Source of the DNA: Bdellovibrionales bacterium CG12_big_fil_rev_8_21_14_0_65_38_15
GTDB taxonomy: Bacteria > Bdellovibrionota > Bacteriovoracia > Bacteriovoracales > Bacteriovoracaceae
DNA: 64,000 bases
Reading direction: 5' to 3'
NCBI GenBank assembly: GCA_002787775.1
Contig: PCUW01000043.1
Coordinates: 124,001-188,000 of the forward strand
Shown here piece after piece: positions 1 through 8,222 of the stretch; the stretch's first letter is position 1, and every line of letters starts with the position of its first letter. The notes under the pieces were generated by a model. That model was not told the DNA's origin, did no database searches, and worked only from the letters and a program-made list of their open reading frames with translations. Both the position numbers and the translations under genes were made by a program.

Positions 1-1176
1 TTTCTCATCAAGGTGCTTAGGAAGCATATAAACTTTGTTTTCGTAGTTTTTATGATTATCCCAGATTTCCATTTGTGCCATAACTTGGTTAGTGAACGAG
101 TTCGACATTACGAAGCTTGGATGGCCTGTAGCACAGCCTAAGTTAACTAGACGGCCTTGAGCTAGAAGCACAATTCTGTTACCAGACTTAGAAGTATACT
201 GATCAACTTGTGGCTTAATATTCATCGCTTCATAGTTTTGGTGAAGGTGCTTGATATTGATTTCGCTGTCAAAGTGACCAATATTACAAACGATTACGCC
301 GTCTTTCATGCTATCCAGGTGTTTGCTGTTGATAACGTCAACACAACCTGTAGTTGTAACAAAGATGTCGCCGATTTTAGCAGCTTCATCCATAGGCATA
401 ACTTGGAAGCCTTCCATTGCAGCTTGTAGTGCACAGATTGGATCGATTTCAGTAACGACAACACGACCACCAAGGCCTTTAAGTGATGCTGCTGAACCTT
501 TACCAACGTCACCGTAACCAGCGACAACACAAACTTTACCAGCAATCATCACGTCAGTAGCACGCTTAATGCCATCAACTAGTGACTCACGACATCCGTA
601 AAGGTTGTCGAATTTTGATTTAGTTACAGAATCGTTAACGTTAATAGCAGGCATTGTTAAAGTGCCTTTTTTAACTCTTTCGTATAAACGGTGAACACCA
701 GTAGTTGTCTCCTCAGAAAGACCACGGATATCTTTTGAAAGCTCAGGGAAGCGATCTAGAACCATATTAGTTAGATCACCACCATCATCAAGAATCATGT
801 TAAGAGCAGTGCCATCAGGCCACTTAAGAGTTTTTTCAATACACCAATCAAACTCTTCTTCATTAAGACCTTTCCAAGCGAAAACAGGGATACCAGCAGC
901 GGCCATAGCAGCAGCAGCGTGATCTTGAGTTGAGAAGATATTACATGAAGACCAACGTACTTCTGCACCAAGCTCAACTAGTGTTTCAATAAGAACAGCT
1001 GTTTGAATTGTCATGTGAAGACAACCAGCGATACGGGCGCCTTTAAGAGGTTTAGATTTACCAAACTCTTCACGAAGGGCCATTAGGCCTGGCATTTCTG
1101 CTTCAGCGATTGTGATTTCTTTTCTGCCCCAATCGGCTAAAGCGATGTCTGCGACTTTATAGTCTGTAAAACTCAT
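1..1176 (-). CDS. ahcY: Adenosylhomocysteinase, 3' end cut by window
   Basis: S-adenosylhomocysteine hydrolase splits SAH into adenosine and homocysteine in the activated methyl cycle; it is a cytosolic, NAD-dependent enzyme. The 392 visible codons begin with [20 protein letters not shown] and contain the [17 protein letters not shown] substrate segment and the NAD Rossmann motif [18 protein letters not shown], followed by [18 protein letters not shown]. The family usually has about 430-470 residues, so the C-terminus lies beyond the left edge. The ATG is preceded by GGAGGATTT, a strong ribosome site. A 17-bp perfect palindrome lies just upstream. Family assignment is secure. Confidence 0.97.
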   Translation of the reverse strand, partial: MSFTDYKVADIALADWGRKEITIAEAEMPGLMALREEFGKSKPLKGARIAGCLHMTIQTAVLIETLVELGAEVRWSSCNIFSTQDHAAAAMAAAGIPVFAWKGLNEEEFDWCIEKTLKWPDGTALNMILDDGGDLTNMVLDRFPELSKDIRGLSEETTTGVHRLYERVKKGTLTMPAINVNDSVTKSKFDNLYGCRESLVDGIKRATDVMIAGKVCVVAGYGDVGKGSAASLKGLGGRVVVTEIDPICALQAAMEGFQVMPMDEAAKIGDIFVTTTGCVDVINSKHLDSMKDGVIVCNIGHFDSEINIKHLHQNYEAMNIKPQVDQYTSKSGNRIVLLAQGRLVNLGCATGHPSFVMSNSFTNQVMAQMEIWDNHKNYENKVYMLPKHLDEK

Positions 1177-1189
1177 AAATCCTCCAAAG

Positions 1190-1206
1190 GTGCGTTTATA
1201 ACGCAC
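1190..1206 (-). promoter_or_regulatory. 17-bp palindrome in ahcY leader
   Basis: GTGCGTTTATAACGCAC is a perfect 7-bp inverted repeat around TAT, ending a few bases before the AGGAGG ribosome site of ahcY. It could be a repressor operator or, in the transcript, a hairpin affecting ribosome access. No T-run follows, so it is not a terminator. The protein or ligand involved is unknown. Confidence 0.5.
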
Positions 1207-1324
1207 GTTGACTAATCTTTATATATAATTTCATCGGACTTTAGCACGGAGACTTCCATGCCCTCAAGTCTTCTGAGCACTTTAACGCTGGACAAAATTG
1301 ATTAAATCCTACACTTTAGCCGTC

Positions 1325-2269
1325 ATGGGTGATTATACAAGACTAGATATCAGGCAAGCGCGAGAAATTCTCAAAATTTATCGCCAAAAAGAGCTAAACG
1401 AGCTGATTCCGTTGTCTCTTGGAATCTCTAATTCTAATTATAAAGTCATCATGGACGACGGCGAACAGCTGCTCTTAAAAGTTTCAAATGATAAAAATCA
1501 ATCCCAGCTGCAATCCGAACAAGAGATCTTATCCTTACTTGCAGATTTAAAATATCCCTACTCTCTACGCTCGTTAAATACATCAGATGGTTCATCTATT
1601 TATACTTACGGTGAATTTTTTGGAGTAATTTATCCTTTTATTGAAGGAATTCCACCAGGCCCAAGTGATGTGACGTGCGCAGAAATTGGCAAAGCTTTGG
1701 CCAAACTTCATTTATTAAAATTTGATCCAAGTGTACACCAAGCAAGGTCGCATGAAGATGTTGGATATGGACCAAGTAAAATCAAAGAATATATTCATTC
1801 ATCAAAAGCCCAAGCTTATTTTGTAGAAAGCTTTAAACGTGTATTTCCAAATGGTGTTGATCACTTAGCCGATGCAAACTTGCCTAGCGGAATCATTCAC
1901 GGTGATCTTTATTACGATAATACATTATTTCAAAATGAATCTATCGCAGCTGTTCTAGATTTCGAACAAGCCGGTATAGGTGAATACTTATTAGATCTAG
2001 GAATTTCAATTTCTGGTACATGTCTTGAAAAGGGTTTACTCCACGATGGTTTGATTAAAAGTTATCTCAAGGGCTATGAAGAAATTCGTCCTTTAAAACC
2101 ACTTGAAAAAGAAAATCTAATCGACGGAATTTGCCTTGGATTATTTTCTATCGCCCTGTGGAGAATCAAAAGGTTTACCGAAGGTGGGCTCAATCCTGTC
2201 CTAAAGGATTCCTATAAAGACTTATTAAATAAGGCGATAGCCTTTAAAGAAGAGACTATTCATGAGTAA
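1325..2269 (+). CDS. Homoserine kinase II (ThrB)-like / APH-fold phosphotransferase
   Basis: The protein belongs to the aminoglycoside-phosphotransferase-fold kinases and most resembles type II homoserine kinases (ThrB), which phosphorylate L-homoserine for threonine synthesis. Visible motifs are the N-terminal MGDYTRLD and the nucleotide-loop segment SLGISNSNYKV, the catalytic IIHGDLYYDN near residue 190 and the metal-binding VLDFEQAG about 20 residues later. About 314 residues is normal for the family. I chose the ATG because ThrB proteins start this way; an in-frame TTG at 1298 is possible, and neither has a strong Shine-Dalgarno. The 3' end overlaps the next gene by 8 bp. Substrate could instead be another small alcohol (choline- or fructosamine-kinase-like). 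Confidence 0.75.
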   Translation: MGDYTRLDIRQAREILKIYRQKELNELIPLSLGISNSNYKVIMDDGEQLLLKVSNDKNQSQLQSEQEILSLLADLKYPYSLRSLNTSDGSSIYTYGEFFGVIYPFIEGIPPGPSDVTCAEIGKALAKLHLLKFDPSVHQARSHEDVGYGPSKIKEYIHSSKAQAYFVESFKRVFPNGVDHLADANLPSGIIHGDLYYDNTLFQNESIAAVLDFEQAGIGEYLLDLGISISGTCLEKGLLHDGLIKSYLKGYEEIRPLKPLEKENLIDGICLGLFSIALWRIKRFTEGGLNPVLKDSYKDLLNKAIAFKEETIHE

Positions 2270-3467
2270 TTATTTTGCTTCATGCCCAAGAGGAATGGAA
2301 GCTGCACTTTCAAAAGAACTTTATGAAGCCGGTTGTCGCGGACTCATTCCCTATCGTGGCGGTGTTGATTTTGAAGCAGAAGACGAAGCTCTTTTTAAAA
2401 TCATTTTATCAACAAGACTTGCTTCTCGTATTTTTTTAAGACTGGCTGAACGTCATGTTGAAGATGCTAAACATATTTATAAAAAATTTTTAGATTTTGA
2501 CTGGACTGAAGTTTTTGATCTTGAACAGACCTTTAAAATCACCACGCTATTTGATTTAACGACTAAAGAAGTTTTTGGAAACGCAATGTATGTTTCACAA
2601 AACCTTAAGGATGCCGTCGTTGATGTCTTTAGAGCAAAATACAATGTTCGTCCTGATGTCGATAAAGAGGATGCAGATGTCAGCCTTTACTTGCGTCTAG
2701 AACAAGGTGATCGTCGTGGATACAAAGCTCAACTCCTACTTGATTTAGTCGGTTCGCCGTTGTCAAAACGTGGCTACAGAAAAAGTGTTGGCGAGGCTCC
2801 GCTTAAAGAAAACTTAGCTGCCGCTATTGTTGGTGCAACAGACTGGAACAACAGTGAAACATTTATTGATGGTATGTGCGGCTCAGGAACATTACTAATT
2901 GAAGCCATTATGATGTCGGCCAATGTTTCACCTCAATTTATTCGTGTTAGTGACTACCTGGCAGGCCACTCACTTGCCTATGATTTTTTAGATCACTCTT
3001 GGTTTACAAGCCATGCTTCCAAAGAATTAGCTTTTAATAAACTAGCGCAAGCTGAAGTTGATCGCTCTATTAAAGCTTTAAAAGATTTACCCGCCGGTAA
3101 ATTTTATGGCTACGATATTGATGATCGTATGGTTGAAGTCACTCGCGCGGCCATCAAAAGACTTGGTGTTCCTGATGATCGCGTTCACCTTGAATGTATC
3201 AACGCTACTAAACTGGTCGCCCCTGCCGCATCTGGAGTTTTGGTCTGTAACCCTCCCTACGGCGAGCGCATGGGCGATGTGGACCAACTCAAATCTCTTT
3301 ATCATGATTTGGGAGAGAACTTTAAAGCAAACTTTAAAGGGTGGCGCGCCTTCGTTTTCACTGGAAATTTAGAGCTTAGAAAAAGTATCAAGCTTCAGAC
3401 GTCAGCTAGAATTCCATTTCAAAATGGTAAAATCGAATGTCGCCTACTTCGCTACGAACTTTTCTAG
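2262..3467 (+). CDS. rlmL: THUMP-domain RNA methyltransferase, RlmL-like
   Basis: SAM-dependent N2-guanine methyltransferase of the RlmL type, which in E. coli modifies G2445 of 23S rRNA. The N-terminal half (about residues 40-155) has the ferredoxin-like plus THUMP arrangement. The C-terminal Rossmann domain has FIDGMCGSGTLLIEA at about 202 for SAM binding and the catalytic NPPYGERMG near 330. The 401-residue length matches the stand-alone RlmL module; the RlmK half fused in E. coli is absent. It is translationally coupled to the ThrB-like gene (8-bp overlap), although no functional link is obvious. The 3' end overlaps the convergent neighbour by 4 bp. The exact target guanine is inferred. 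Confidence 0.88.
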   Translation: MSNYFASCPRGMEAALSKELYEAGCRGLIPYRGGVDFEAEDEALFKIILSTRLASRIFLRLAERHVEDAKHIYKKFLDFDWTEVFDLEQTFKITTLFDLTTKEVFGNAMYVSQNLKDAVVDVFRAKYNVRPDVDKEDADVSLYLRLEQGDRRGYKAQLLLDLVGSPLSKRGYRKSVGEAPLKENLAAAIVGATDWNNSETFIDGMCGSGTLLIEAIMMSANVSPQFIRVSDYLAGHSLAYDFLDHSWFTSHASKELAFNKLAQAEVDRSIKALKDLPAGKFYGYDIDDRMVEVTRAAIKRLGVPDDRVHLECINATKLVAPAASGVLVCNPPYGERMGDVDQLKSLYHDLGENFKANFKGWRAFVFTGNLELRKSIKLQTSARIPFQNGKIECRLLRYELF

Positions 3468-4288
3468 CCGCCTAAAAATTCGGTTAATTTCATGGCGAAG
3501 GCGGGATTACTATATTTCATAAGTGCACCAGTATTGGCGACTTTATCCATATGCTTATTCGACTTACTAAAGAAGTAAGAAGATACATCTGGATCCTTTA
3601 AAAATAGAGTATGACCTTTAGTTGAAAACTTTCTAAGAACGAAATCAGAATCTAACAAGCATATTTCTCTGATCATAAAATTTCGACCAATATACATAAT
3701 AATACTGTAGTCGCTCATTTCAACCAGAGACTTTCTAAGCTTCACGCCTTTTGGAGAAGAATGATCGGCCCAGTGAACTTTGATTTCACAGCGTTTTCCA
3801 TCTAAAAAGAAATCAAAGCCTCTTTGAGATGTTGATTTTCTTTGTTCTAAACCAAAAACACATTTGGCGTACCACTCACCTAATTGAACTGGAAGATTCT
3901 TTCCGTTCATCAAGATTTGCTGGCTTCTTAAAATATCGTAAGATTTATGCACTTGTTCGATGGCACCAAAAATGGCTTTATTTTCTGGCATTTGAAAAAG
4001 AATCACATCTTTAGCAATCTTCCGTGGTAGTTTTTTTGAAAACTGCTTTTCGTACCAATCGGAGAAATGATCGTCTCCAAAAAGCTCTAAAGCATCCATG
4101 ACAAAACCAGCTTTTAAGAGAGCTTTCGCATCTTTAAAACCTTCTACTTTTTTTACAAGATAGGAAAGTGGAGCAAACTCACCTTCTGAATCACCTTTAA
4201 CGTAAAGCTTATCTTGATCGTAGTCAGTATTGCCGTGAGGCGTTTGCGAAAACTCCTTAATCACTCGATAGAGTGTTTCTAAGTTCAT
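3464..4288 (-). CDS. Orphan PD-(D/E)XK nuclease-like protein
   Basis: I do not recognise a named family, but the second half carries a restriction-endonuclease-like signature: LGEWYAKCVFG (Glu138), then RGFDF (Asp159), then CEIKV (Glu168-x-Lys170). The order and spacing match the catalytic core seen in many type II and Holliday-junction-like nucleases of this fold. The N-terminal 120 residues are charged and mostly helical in appearance. There is no signal peptide, so it is probably cytosolic. No methyltransferase partner is adjacent, so a classical restriction-modification role is not supported. The start codon is the first ATG, after an AT-rich leader that gives only a weak ribosome site. 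Function is inference. Confidence 0.6.
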   Translation of the reverse strand: MNLETLYRVIKEFSQTPHGNTDYDQDKLYVKGDSEGEFAPLSYLVKKVEGFKDAKALLKAGFVMDALELFGDDHFSDWYEKQFSKKLPRKIAKDVILFQMPENKAIFGAIEQVHKSYDILRSQQILMNGKNLPVQLGEWYAKCVFGLEQRKSTSQRGFDFFLDGKRCEIKVHWADHSSPKGVKLRKSLVEMSDYSIIMYIGRNFMIREICLLDSDFVLRKFSTKGHTLFLKDPDVSSYFFSKSNKHMDKVANTGALMKYSNPAFAMKLTEFLGG

Positions 4289-4347
4289 GTTGAGTTATCC
4301 TAAATTTAATTTAAAAAAATATTCAAATTATCTTAACACTAGCCCGG

Positions 4348-6054
4348 TTAAACAGCTAGCGTGGATAAGTCTTCAAACTCCAATATACTTTGCGTTATAC
4401 CTGTATTTCTTGATAAGACTTGCTGGCAAAAGACCTTAAAGTCGACCAGCTTAGTTTCATAAAATTCTTTCTCGCTTGCATTGGCACTCGCCATCTTTTC
4501 CTTGGCGACTTGCGCTGACTCAAGCAGTCTCCAAGCTACAACTAAATTTCCGCAGTAAATAAGAAACTCATGAGAATGATAAAGCACTGCATCGAAATTT
4601 CCTTTAGCAGCCAACCCACCAAAGTTTTCAAGTATTTTTGTTGCGTCTTTTAAGCTCTTACCAATGACGCTAGCCTCTGATTTAAAGTCCGATGCATTTG
4701 ATAAAGTCTTTTGAATCTTTTCTCCAAGTTTTGAAAAAGCTTGTCCCTTATCTTTTAAAACTTTTCGCATGATAAAGTCAGCGGCCTGAATCGCATTTGT
4801 ACCTTCATAGATCGTGGCAATTTTAATATCGCGTGCAAATTGCTCAATACCATATTCGCTACAATATCCGTATCCACCGTGAACTTGAATGGCATCAATC
4901 GCTACGTTGAAGCCTTCTTCAGAACAGTATGCCTTACAGATTGGTGTTAACAATGCAGTCTCTGCTTCAAGATCTGCATTTTGTGATGAGTGGGCTTGAT
5001 CAAAAAGATCACCAACATAAAGACTTAGAGCGCGCATCCCTCTTGAAACAGAACGCATCTTAAGCATCAATCTTTTTACATCTGGAAGATTAATAATTTC
5101 TTTGCCAAATTGAGAACGCTCTTTTGCGTACTGTTCAGTTAACATATAGGCTAAGTTGGCTTGAGACTCACCTTGAATACCACAAAGAAGTCTGGCTTCA
5201 TTCATCATGATAAACATATTGGTCATACCTTCGAACTCATCACCTAACAAAGTCCCAAGACATTCACCTTCGCCGCCGAAAGTTATTTCACAAGTGGCTG
5301 AACCATGAAGACCCATCTTCTCTTCAATCTTGGTGCACTTAACGCTATTGCTCGAGCCATCATCATTTAATTTTTGAACAGTAAATAATGATAAGCCTTT
5401 AGTGCCTTCTGGAGCACCAGGAGTTCTAGCTAGAACTAAGTGAACAATATTTTTATAAAGATCATTGTCACCGGATGAGATAAAGATTTTAACGCCTTTA
5501 ATAGAATAAGTTCCATCACCTTTTGGAGTCGCTGTTGTTTTAGCAGCCCCAACGTCACTACCTGCTCCCGATTCGGTTAGGCACATCGTACCACCCCATT
5601 CACCGGCCATCATCGCTGTTACCATTTTTTCTTTTTGAATATCGCTACCTTTTTTAATGATAACGTTCATCGCTGCTTTAGTTAGACCGTAGTACATTGA
5701 AAAAGAAACGTTCGCTCCATTAATTAAAGACGTACAAGCAAGCATGACTGATTCAGGACAAGGCATACCACCAAGCTCTTCACTAAATCCAAGGCCGTAC
5801 CAACCATTGGCATAAAAAGCTTGATTGGCTTTATGGAAAACTTCAGGAACTTTTACACCATCACTTTTTAAGACAACACCTTCTTCATCACCAATTTGTC
5901 TTGTAGGATAAATTTCATTTTCTACAAACTTATCAAACTGGTTAACGATTTCAGCCAAGTCGTTGGCTTCGAATCCTTCAATATGTCGATCAGATTTTAG
6001 AACGTCAAAAAGATTGAAGTTAATGTCTTGAAGATCTGCTTTATACTTGGCCAT
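4348..6054 (-). CDS. Acyl-CoA dehydrogenase, long C-terminal type
   Basis: FAD-dependent acyl-CoA dehydrogenase, first step of fatty-acid beta-oxidation. It has CLTESGAGSDVGAAKTTA (flavin and substrate region), GVKIFISSG, and the C-terminal QVHGGYGYCSEYG / ATIYEGTNAIQAAD, where the Glu of YEGTN is the usual catalytic base. At 568 residues it is longer than the ~385-residue short-chain enzymes and belongs to the subgroup with an extra C-terminal helical domain (roughly 460-568). The gene stands alone, with no thiolase or enoyl-CoA hydratase alongside. ATG follows GGGGAGCAAA. Chain-length specificity cannot be read from sequence. Confidence 0.92.
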   Translation of the reverse strand: MAKYKADLQDINFNLFDVLKSDRHIEGFEANDLAEIVNQFDKFVENEIYPTRQIGDEEGVVLKSDGVKVPEVFHKANQAFYANGWYGLGFSEELGGMPCPESVMLACTSLINGANVSFSMYYGLTKAAMNVIIKKGSDIQKEKMVTAMMAGEWGGTMCLTESGAGSDVGAAKTTATPKGDGTYSIKGVKIFISSGDNDLYKNIVHLVLARTPGAPEGTKGLSLFTVQKLNDDGSSNSVKCTKIEEKMGLHGSATCEITFGGEGECLGTLLGDEFEGMTNMFIMMNEARLLCGIQGESQANLAYMLTEQYAKERSQFGKEIINLPDVKRLMLKMRSVSRGMRALSLYVGDLFDQAHSSQNADLEAETALLTPICKAYCSEEGFNVAIDAIQVHGGYGYCSEYGIEQFARDIKIATIYEGTNAIQAADFIMRKVLKDKGQAFSKLGEKIQKTLSNASDFKSEASVIGKSLKDATKILENFGGLAAKGNFDAVLYHSHEFLIYCGNLVVAWRLLESAQVAKEKMASANASEKEFYETKLVDFKVFCQQVLSRNTGITQSILEFEDLSTLAV

Positions 6055-6141
6055 TTTGCTCCCCTAACTAAGAATATATGCGAACTATTCTATCACGTAG
6101 TTTGGCCTGACCGTATGCATGTAGATGAAATATAAAACAAA

Positions 6142-6164
6142 AAAGCCCTCAAAAAGAGGGCTTT
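6142..6164 (-). terminator. Rho-independent terminator of the lipoprotein gene
   Basis: AAAGCCCTC and GAGGGCTTT form a perfect 9-bp stem with a five-base loop. On the minus strand the stem is followed by TTTTTTGTTTT. It lies 22 bp past the stop of the lipoprotein gene read on that strand. Confidence 0.9.
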
Positions 6165-6186
6165 AGATTAAAACTTTGTTTTAAAA

Positions 6187-6795
6187 TTAAAAGACGTTGA
6201 TGACTTTGTAGCTATAAGCGTATCCATCTTCCGCCTGAGTATTAGCCGGACGGTAGAATACAGGGTTTGCTACTACTGGCTGGGCTACGTCGATGACATA
6301 ATATGCACCTGAAGCATTTCTAACTTCCCAAGCGGTTTGAGAAATCTGCCTAGTTCCATTTGTACCAAAAGTTCCTGCTGGATTATTAACAATGCTAATA
6401 AGCTGGTTATGAACCGAACCAATATCGTTACCATATTCGTGTTCAATAAAGTTGTTAACTTTATCATAACGACGCATAAATGATCCGCCACTTTGTTGTG
6501 AACTAGAACATGCAGTAAAAATCCACCAGCTACTACAATTGTTATTTTGCGAACTATAATAAACATCTACAAAGTAGTAGGTCACCGCTGAATATTGTTG
6601 AGTCACAAACTGACCATTGACGACTTGTTGTCTAAATTGCTCAAAACTTGTGCTCGTTACAGCTGTTGAAACGCCATTTGTAAGCGGGTTTCCAGTCGTT
6701 ACAGAGCTTGTACCAGCTTTATTATCTTTACCACAAGCAACTACGCCTGCTGTTAACAACGCCAATAAAACAAATTTCCACCATGATGCTTTCAT
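6187..6795 (-). CDS. Predicted lipoprotein, Bdellovibrionota orphan
   Basis: The product has a lipoprotein signal peptide, MKASWWKFVLLALLTAGVVAC, with the lipobox GVVAC, so the mature protein should be lipid-anchored at Cys21. The mature part is Ser/Thr/Asn-rich and contains aromatic clusters and three closely spaced Cys (NNCSSW and TACSSS). No enzyme motif is visible. I start it at the ATG preceded by GGTGGAGGATTT; an upstream in-frame ATG would spoil the signal peptide and has no ribosome site. A strong terminator follows the gene, and a compound palindrome lies about 115 bp upstream. Function unknown. Confidence 0.8.
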   Translation of the reverse strand: MKASWWKFVLLALLTAGVVACGKDNKAGTSSVTTGNPLTNGVSTAVTSTSFEQFRQQVVNGQFVTQQYSAVTYYFVDVYYSSQNNNCSSWWIFTACSSSQQSGGSFMRRYDKVNNFIEHEYGNDIGSVHNQLISIVNNPAGTFGTNGTRQISQTAWEVRNASGAYYVIDVAQPVVANPVFYRPANTQAEDGYAYSYKVINVF

Positions 6796-6910
6796 AAATC
6801 CTCCACCCATTACGGGAACCAAAAATAAAATGTATTCATGGCTATACATACAAGGATCATGCCAGATGTAGGCTTCTACTATTTAGGGACTTAGCTACGC
6901 TGTATTGATC

Positions 6911-6940
6911 TTAGACACTACAGGTGTCTAAAGTTTAGAC
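6911..6940. promoter_or_regulatory. Overlapping double palindrome upstream of lipoprotein gene
   Basis: TTAGACAC-TACAG-GTGTCTAA (6911-6931) is a perfect 8-bp inverted repeat. Its right arm is reused in a second palindrome, GTCTAAAGTTTAGAC (6926-6940). The three TTTAGAC-type half-sites alternate in orientation. This could be a cooperative repressor operator or two mutually exclusive hairpins. It lies between the FecR gene's terminator and the lipoprotein gene start. Confidence 0.5.
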
Positions 6941-6945
6941 AAAAA

Positions 6946-6965
6946 AGCCTCCATTAATGGAGGCT
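6946..6965 (-). terminator. Terminator of the FecR-domain gene
   Basis: AGCCTCCATTAATGGAGGCT is a perfect palindrome followed by TTTTTTG on the minus strand. It lies 25 bp downstream of the FecR gene stop. Confidence 0.9.
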
Positions 6966-6990
6966 ATAAAAAAATGCTCGTTCAGCGAAA

Positions 6991-8022
6991 TTAGGGAGCC
7001 GCTGGTCCTGAGGGAGCCAACTCACCGGCGCCACCGGCTGGAATGACAACTCGTCCACCAGTCTCTGGATTATAAATATCAAATGACTGTACCGTGCCGC
7101 TTACAGTTCCAGTTCTAGTTCTATTCTGGAAATTTCTTAAGCGAGTTCTGCTATCAACTGTTGTCGTGGTGTTTGCTGGGTTTCTAACCTGTTGACGAAT
7201 ATTATTACGTCTTTGTCTTTTCATTTTTCCTAAAATTTTATCTTTATCTATTTTAATTTCTTCGTTCTTAACCGAGGCAGGTCCCCTACCAGAATCCTTC
7301 ATTCGATCAAAGACTTTATCTTTTAGTTTTTCACCACCGAATTTTTTCCTAGCATCATTAAGGAAGATGGCTCCATCACCATCAACTGAATTCCTTTTAA
7401 CTGCTTCAAAAACACGTTGACTTAAATTTCTTAAATGCTCACGCCTTGCCGATGCCGGCGCTCTCCCCTTTACTCTTTCCCCTAAGCTATCAAGCATTTG
7501 ACCTGGAGAAAGCATAATCTTTTCACCAAGGGCATTTGAAGCAACTTCTAATTTTCCTCTTACCAGAGCAATATCTGTTTTTGAGTTGCCATCGGTATCT
7601 GAATAAACATCAGTGAGAATTTCAGTCCCACGAATACCCATTGAAGCTGTTGGTGTTTTAATGGTTAACGTTTTATCTGGAGATTTATGAACAAACCAAC
7701 TTCTAAGCTGACCTTTTGTTAATGAATAAGCAGCAGTTCGTATATTTTTAGTTTCGAACTCAAATTGATCCAAAGAGAAATCTGAGTTTGGCCCAATCTG
7801 AAATACTGTATCGTCTTTCATAATGACTTTAGCATATGAACCATTTCCAGTTTGAACTAAGGCGCCAAGCTCCAGCTCTGACAAGGCTTTAGCTTCTTGT
7901 TGTTCACCACTAAGCGAAACAATCTTGACGTCGCCTTTAACTTTAACAATTTTACCGATTGATTCAGCATGAACCGCAAGGCTTAAACAAAGAGTTGTGG
8001 TTAATAAAAGTGCTTTCTTCAT
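6991..8022 (-). CDS. Secreted FecR-domain protein
   Basis: The product has a cleavable signal peptide (MKKALLLTTTLCLSLAVHAES) and then a FecR domain (about residues 25-170), including KVKGDVKIV, LELGALVQTGNGSYAKV and TPTASMGIRGTE, which is diagnostic of the family. After about residue 190 the protein is basic, low-complexity and Arg/Asn-rich, ending in a Pro/Gly tail. Periplasmic or surface location is expected; no transmembrane anchor or sigma-factor partner is present, so this is not a classical FecR anti-sigma protein. The ATG after GGGGTTAGAA fits the signal peptide better than the upstream in-frame ATG. A sigma-28-like promoter lies about 75 bp upstream, and a beta-barrel protein gene diverges from it. 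Confidence 0.85.
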   Translation of the reverse strand: MKKALLLTTTLCLSLAVHAESIGKIVKVKGDVKIVSLSGEQQEAKALSELELGALVQTGNGSYAKVIMKDDTVFQIGPNSDFSLDQFEFETKNIRTAAYSLTKGQLRSWFVHKSPDKTLTIKTPTASMGIRGTEILTDVYSDTDGNSKTDIALVRGKLEVASNALGEKIMLSPGQMLDSLGERVKGRAPASARREHLRNLSQRVFEAVKRNSVDGDGAIFLNDARKKFGGEKLKDKVFDRMKDSGRGPASVKNEEIKIDKDKILGKMKRQRRNNIRQQVRNPANTTTTVDSRTRLRNFQNRTRTGTVSGTVQSFDIYNPETGGRVVIPAGGAGELAPSGPAAP

Positions 8023-8095
8023 TTCTAACCCCATTAGTGGAACTCGTTCACTTCATTGTACGTCCAAGCCAATGCCTGCACGTATCTCCAAGGAC

Positions 8096-8122
8096 TTATC
8101 GGCTCTAAAGGAATAAACTTGA
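8096..8122 (-). promoter_or_regulatory. Sigma-28 (FliA)-like promoter for FecR gene
   Basis: On the minus strand the sequence reads TCAAGTTT-N11-GCCGATAA. The known sigma-28 consensus is TAAAGTTT-N11-GCCGATAA, so it matches 15 of 16 positions at exact spacing. It sits about 75 bp before the FecR-gene ATG. Sigma-28 governs flagellar and, in Bdellovibrio, attack-phase genes, so attack-phase expression is inferred. Confidence 0.7.
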
Positions 8123-8146
8123 TTAAAATTGTCCACAAAATGAGTC

Positions 8147-8159
8147 ATAGGGACCCTAT
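8147..8159. promoter_or_regulatory. ATAGGG-A-CCCTAT palindrome in divergent promoter region
   Basis: A perfect 6-bp inverted repeat around a single A lies between the FecR gene and the divergent TPR/beta-barrel gene. It is a possible operator; no binding protein is suggested by the sequence. Confidence 0.3.
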
Positions 8160-8222
8160 CTATCTGAAATGACAGTTTTTTCCACTCTAAACAATATTTT
8201 AGACTCTTCGCTAAAATGAACT

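Noticed and set aside
1178-1290. Possible SAM- or SAH-type riboswitch in the ahcY leader (GTGCTAAAGTCC and an AGACTT/AAGTCT stem on the minus strand)
   Set aside because: Fragments resemble SAM-I core words but are in the wrong order, and the multi-helix core is not formed. Only the simple palindrome is reported.
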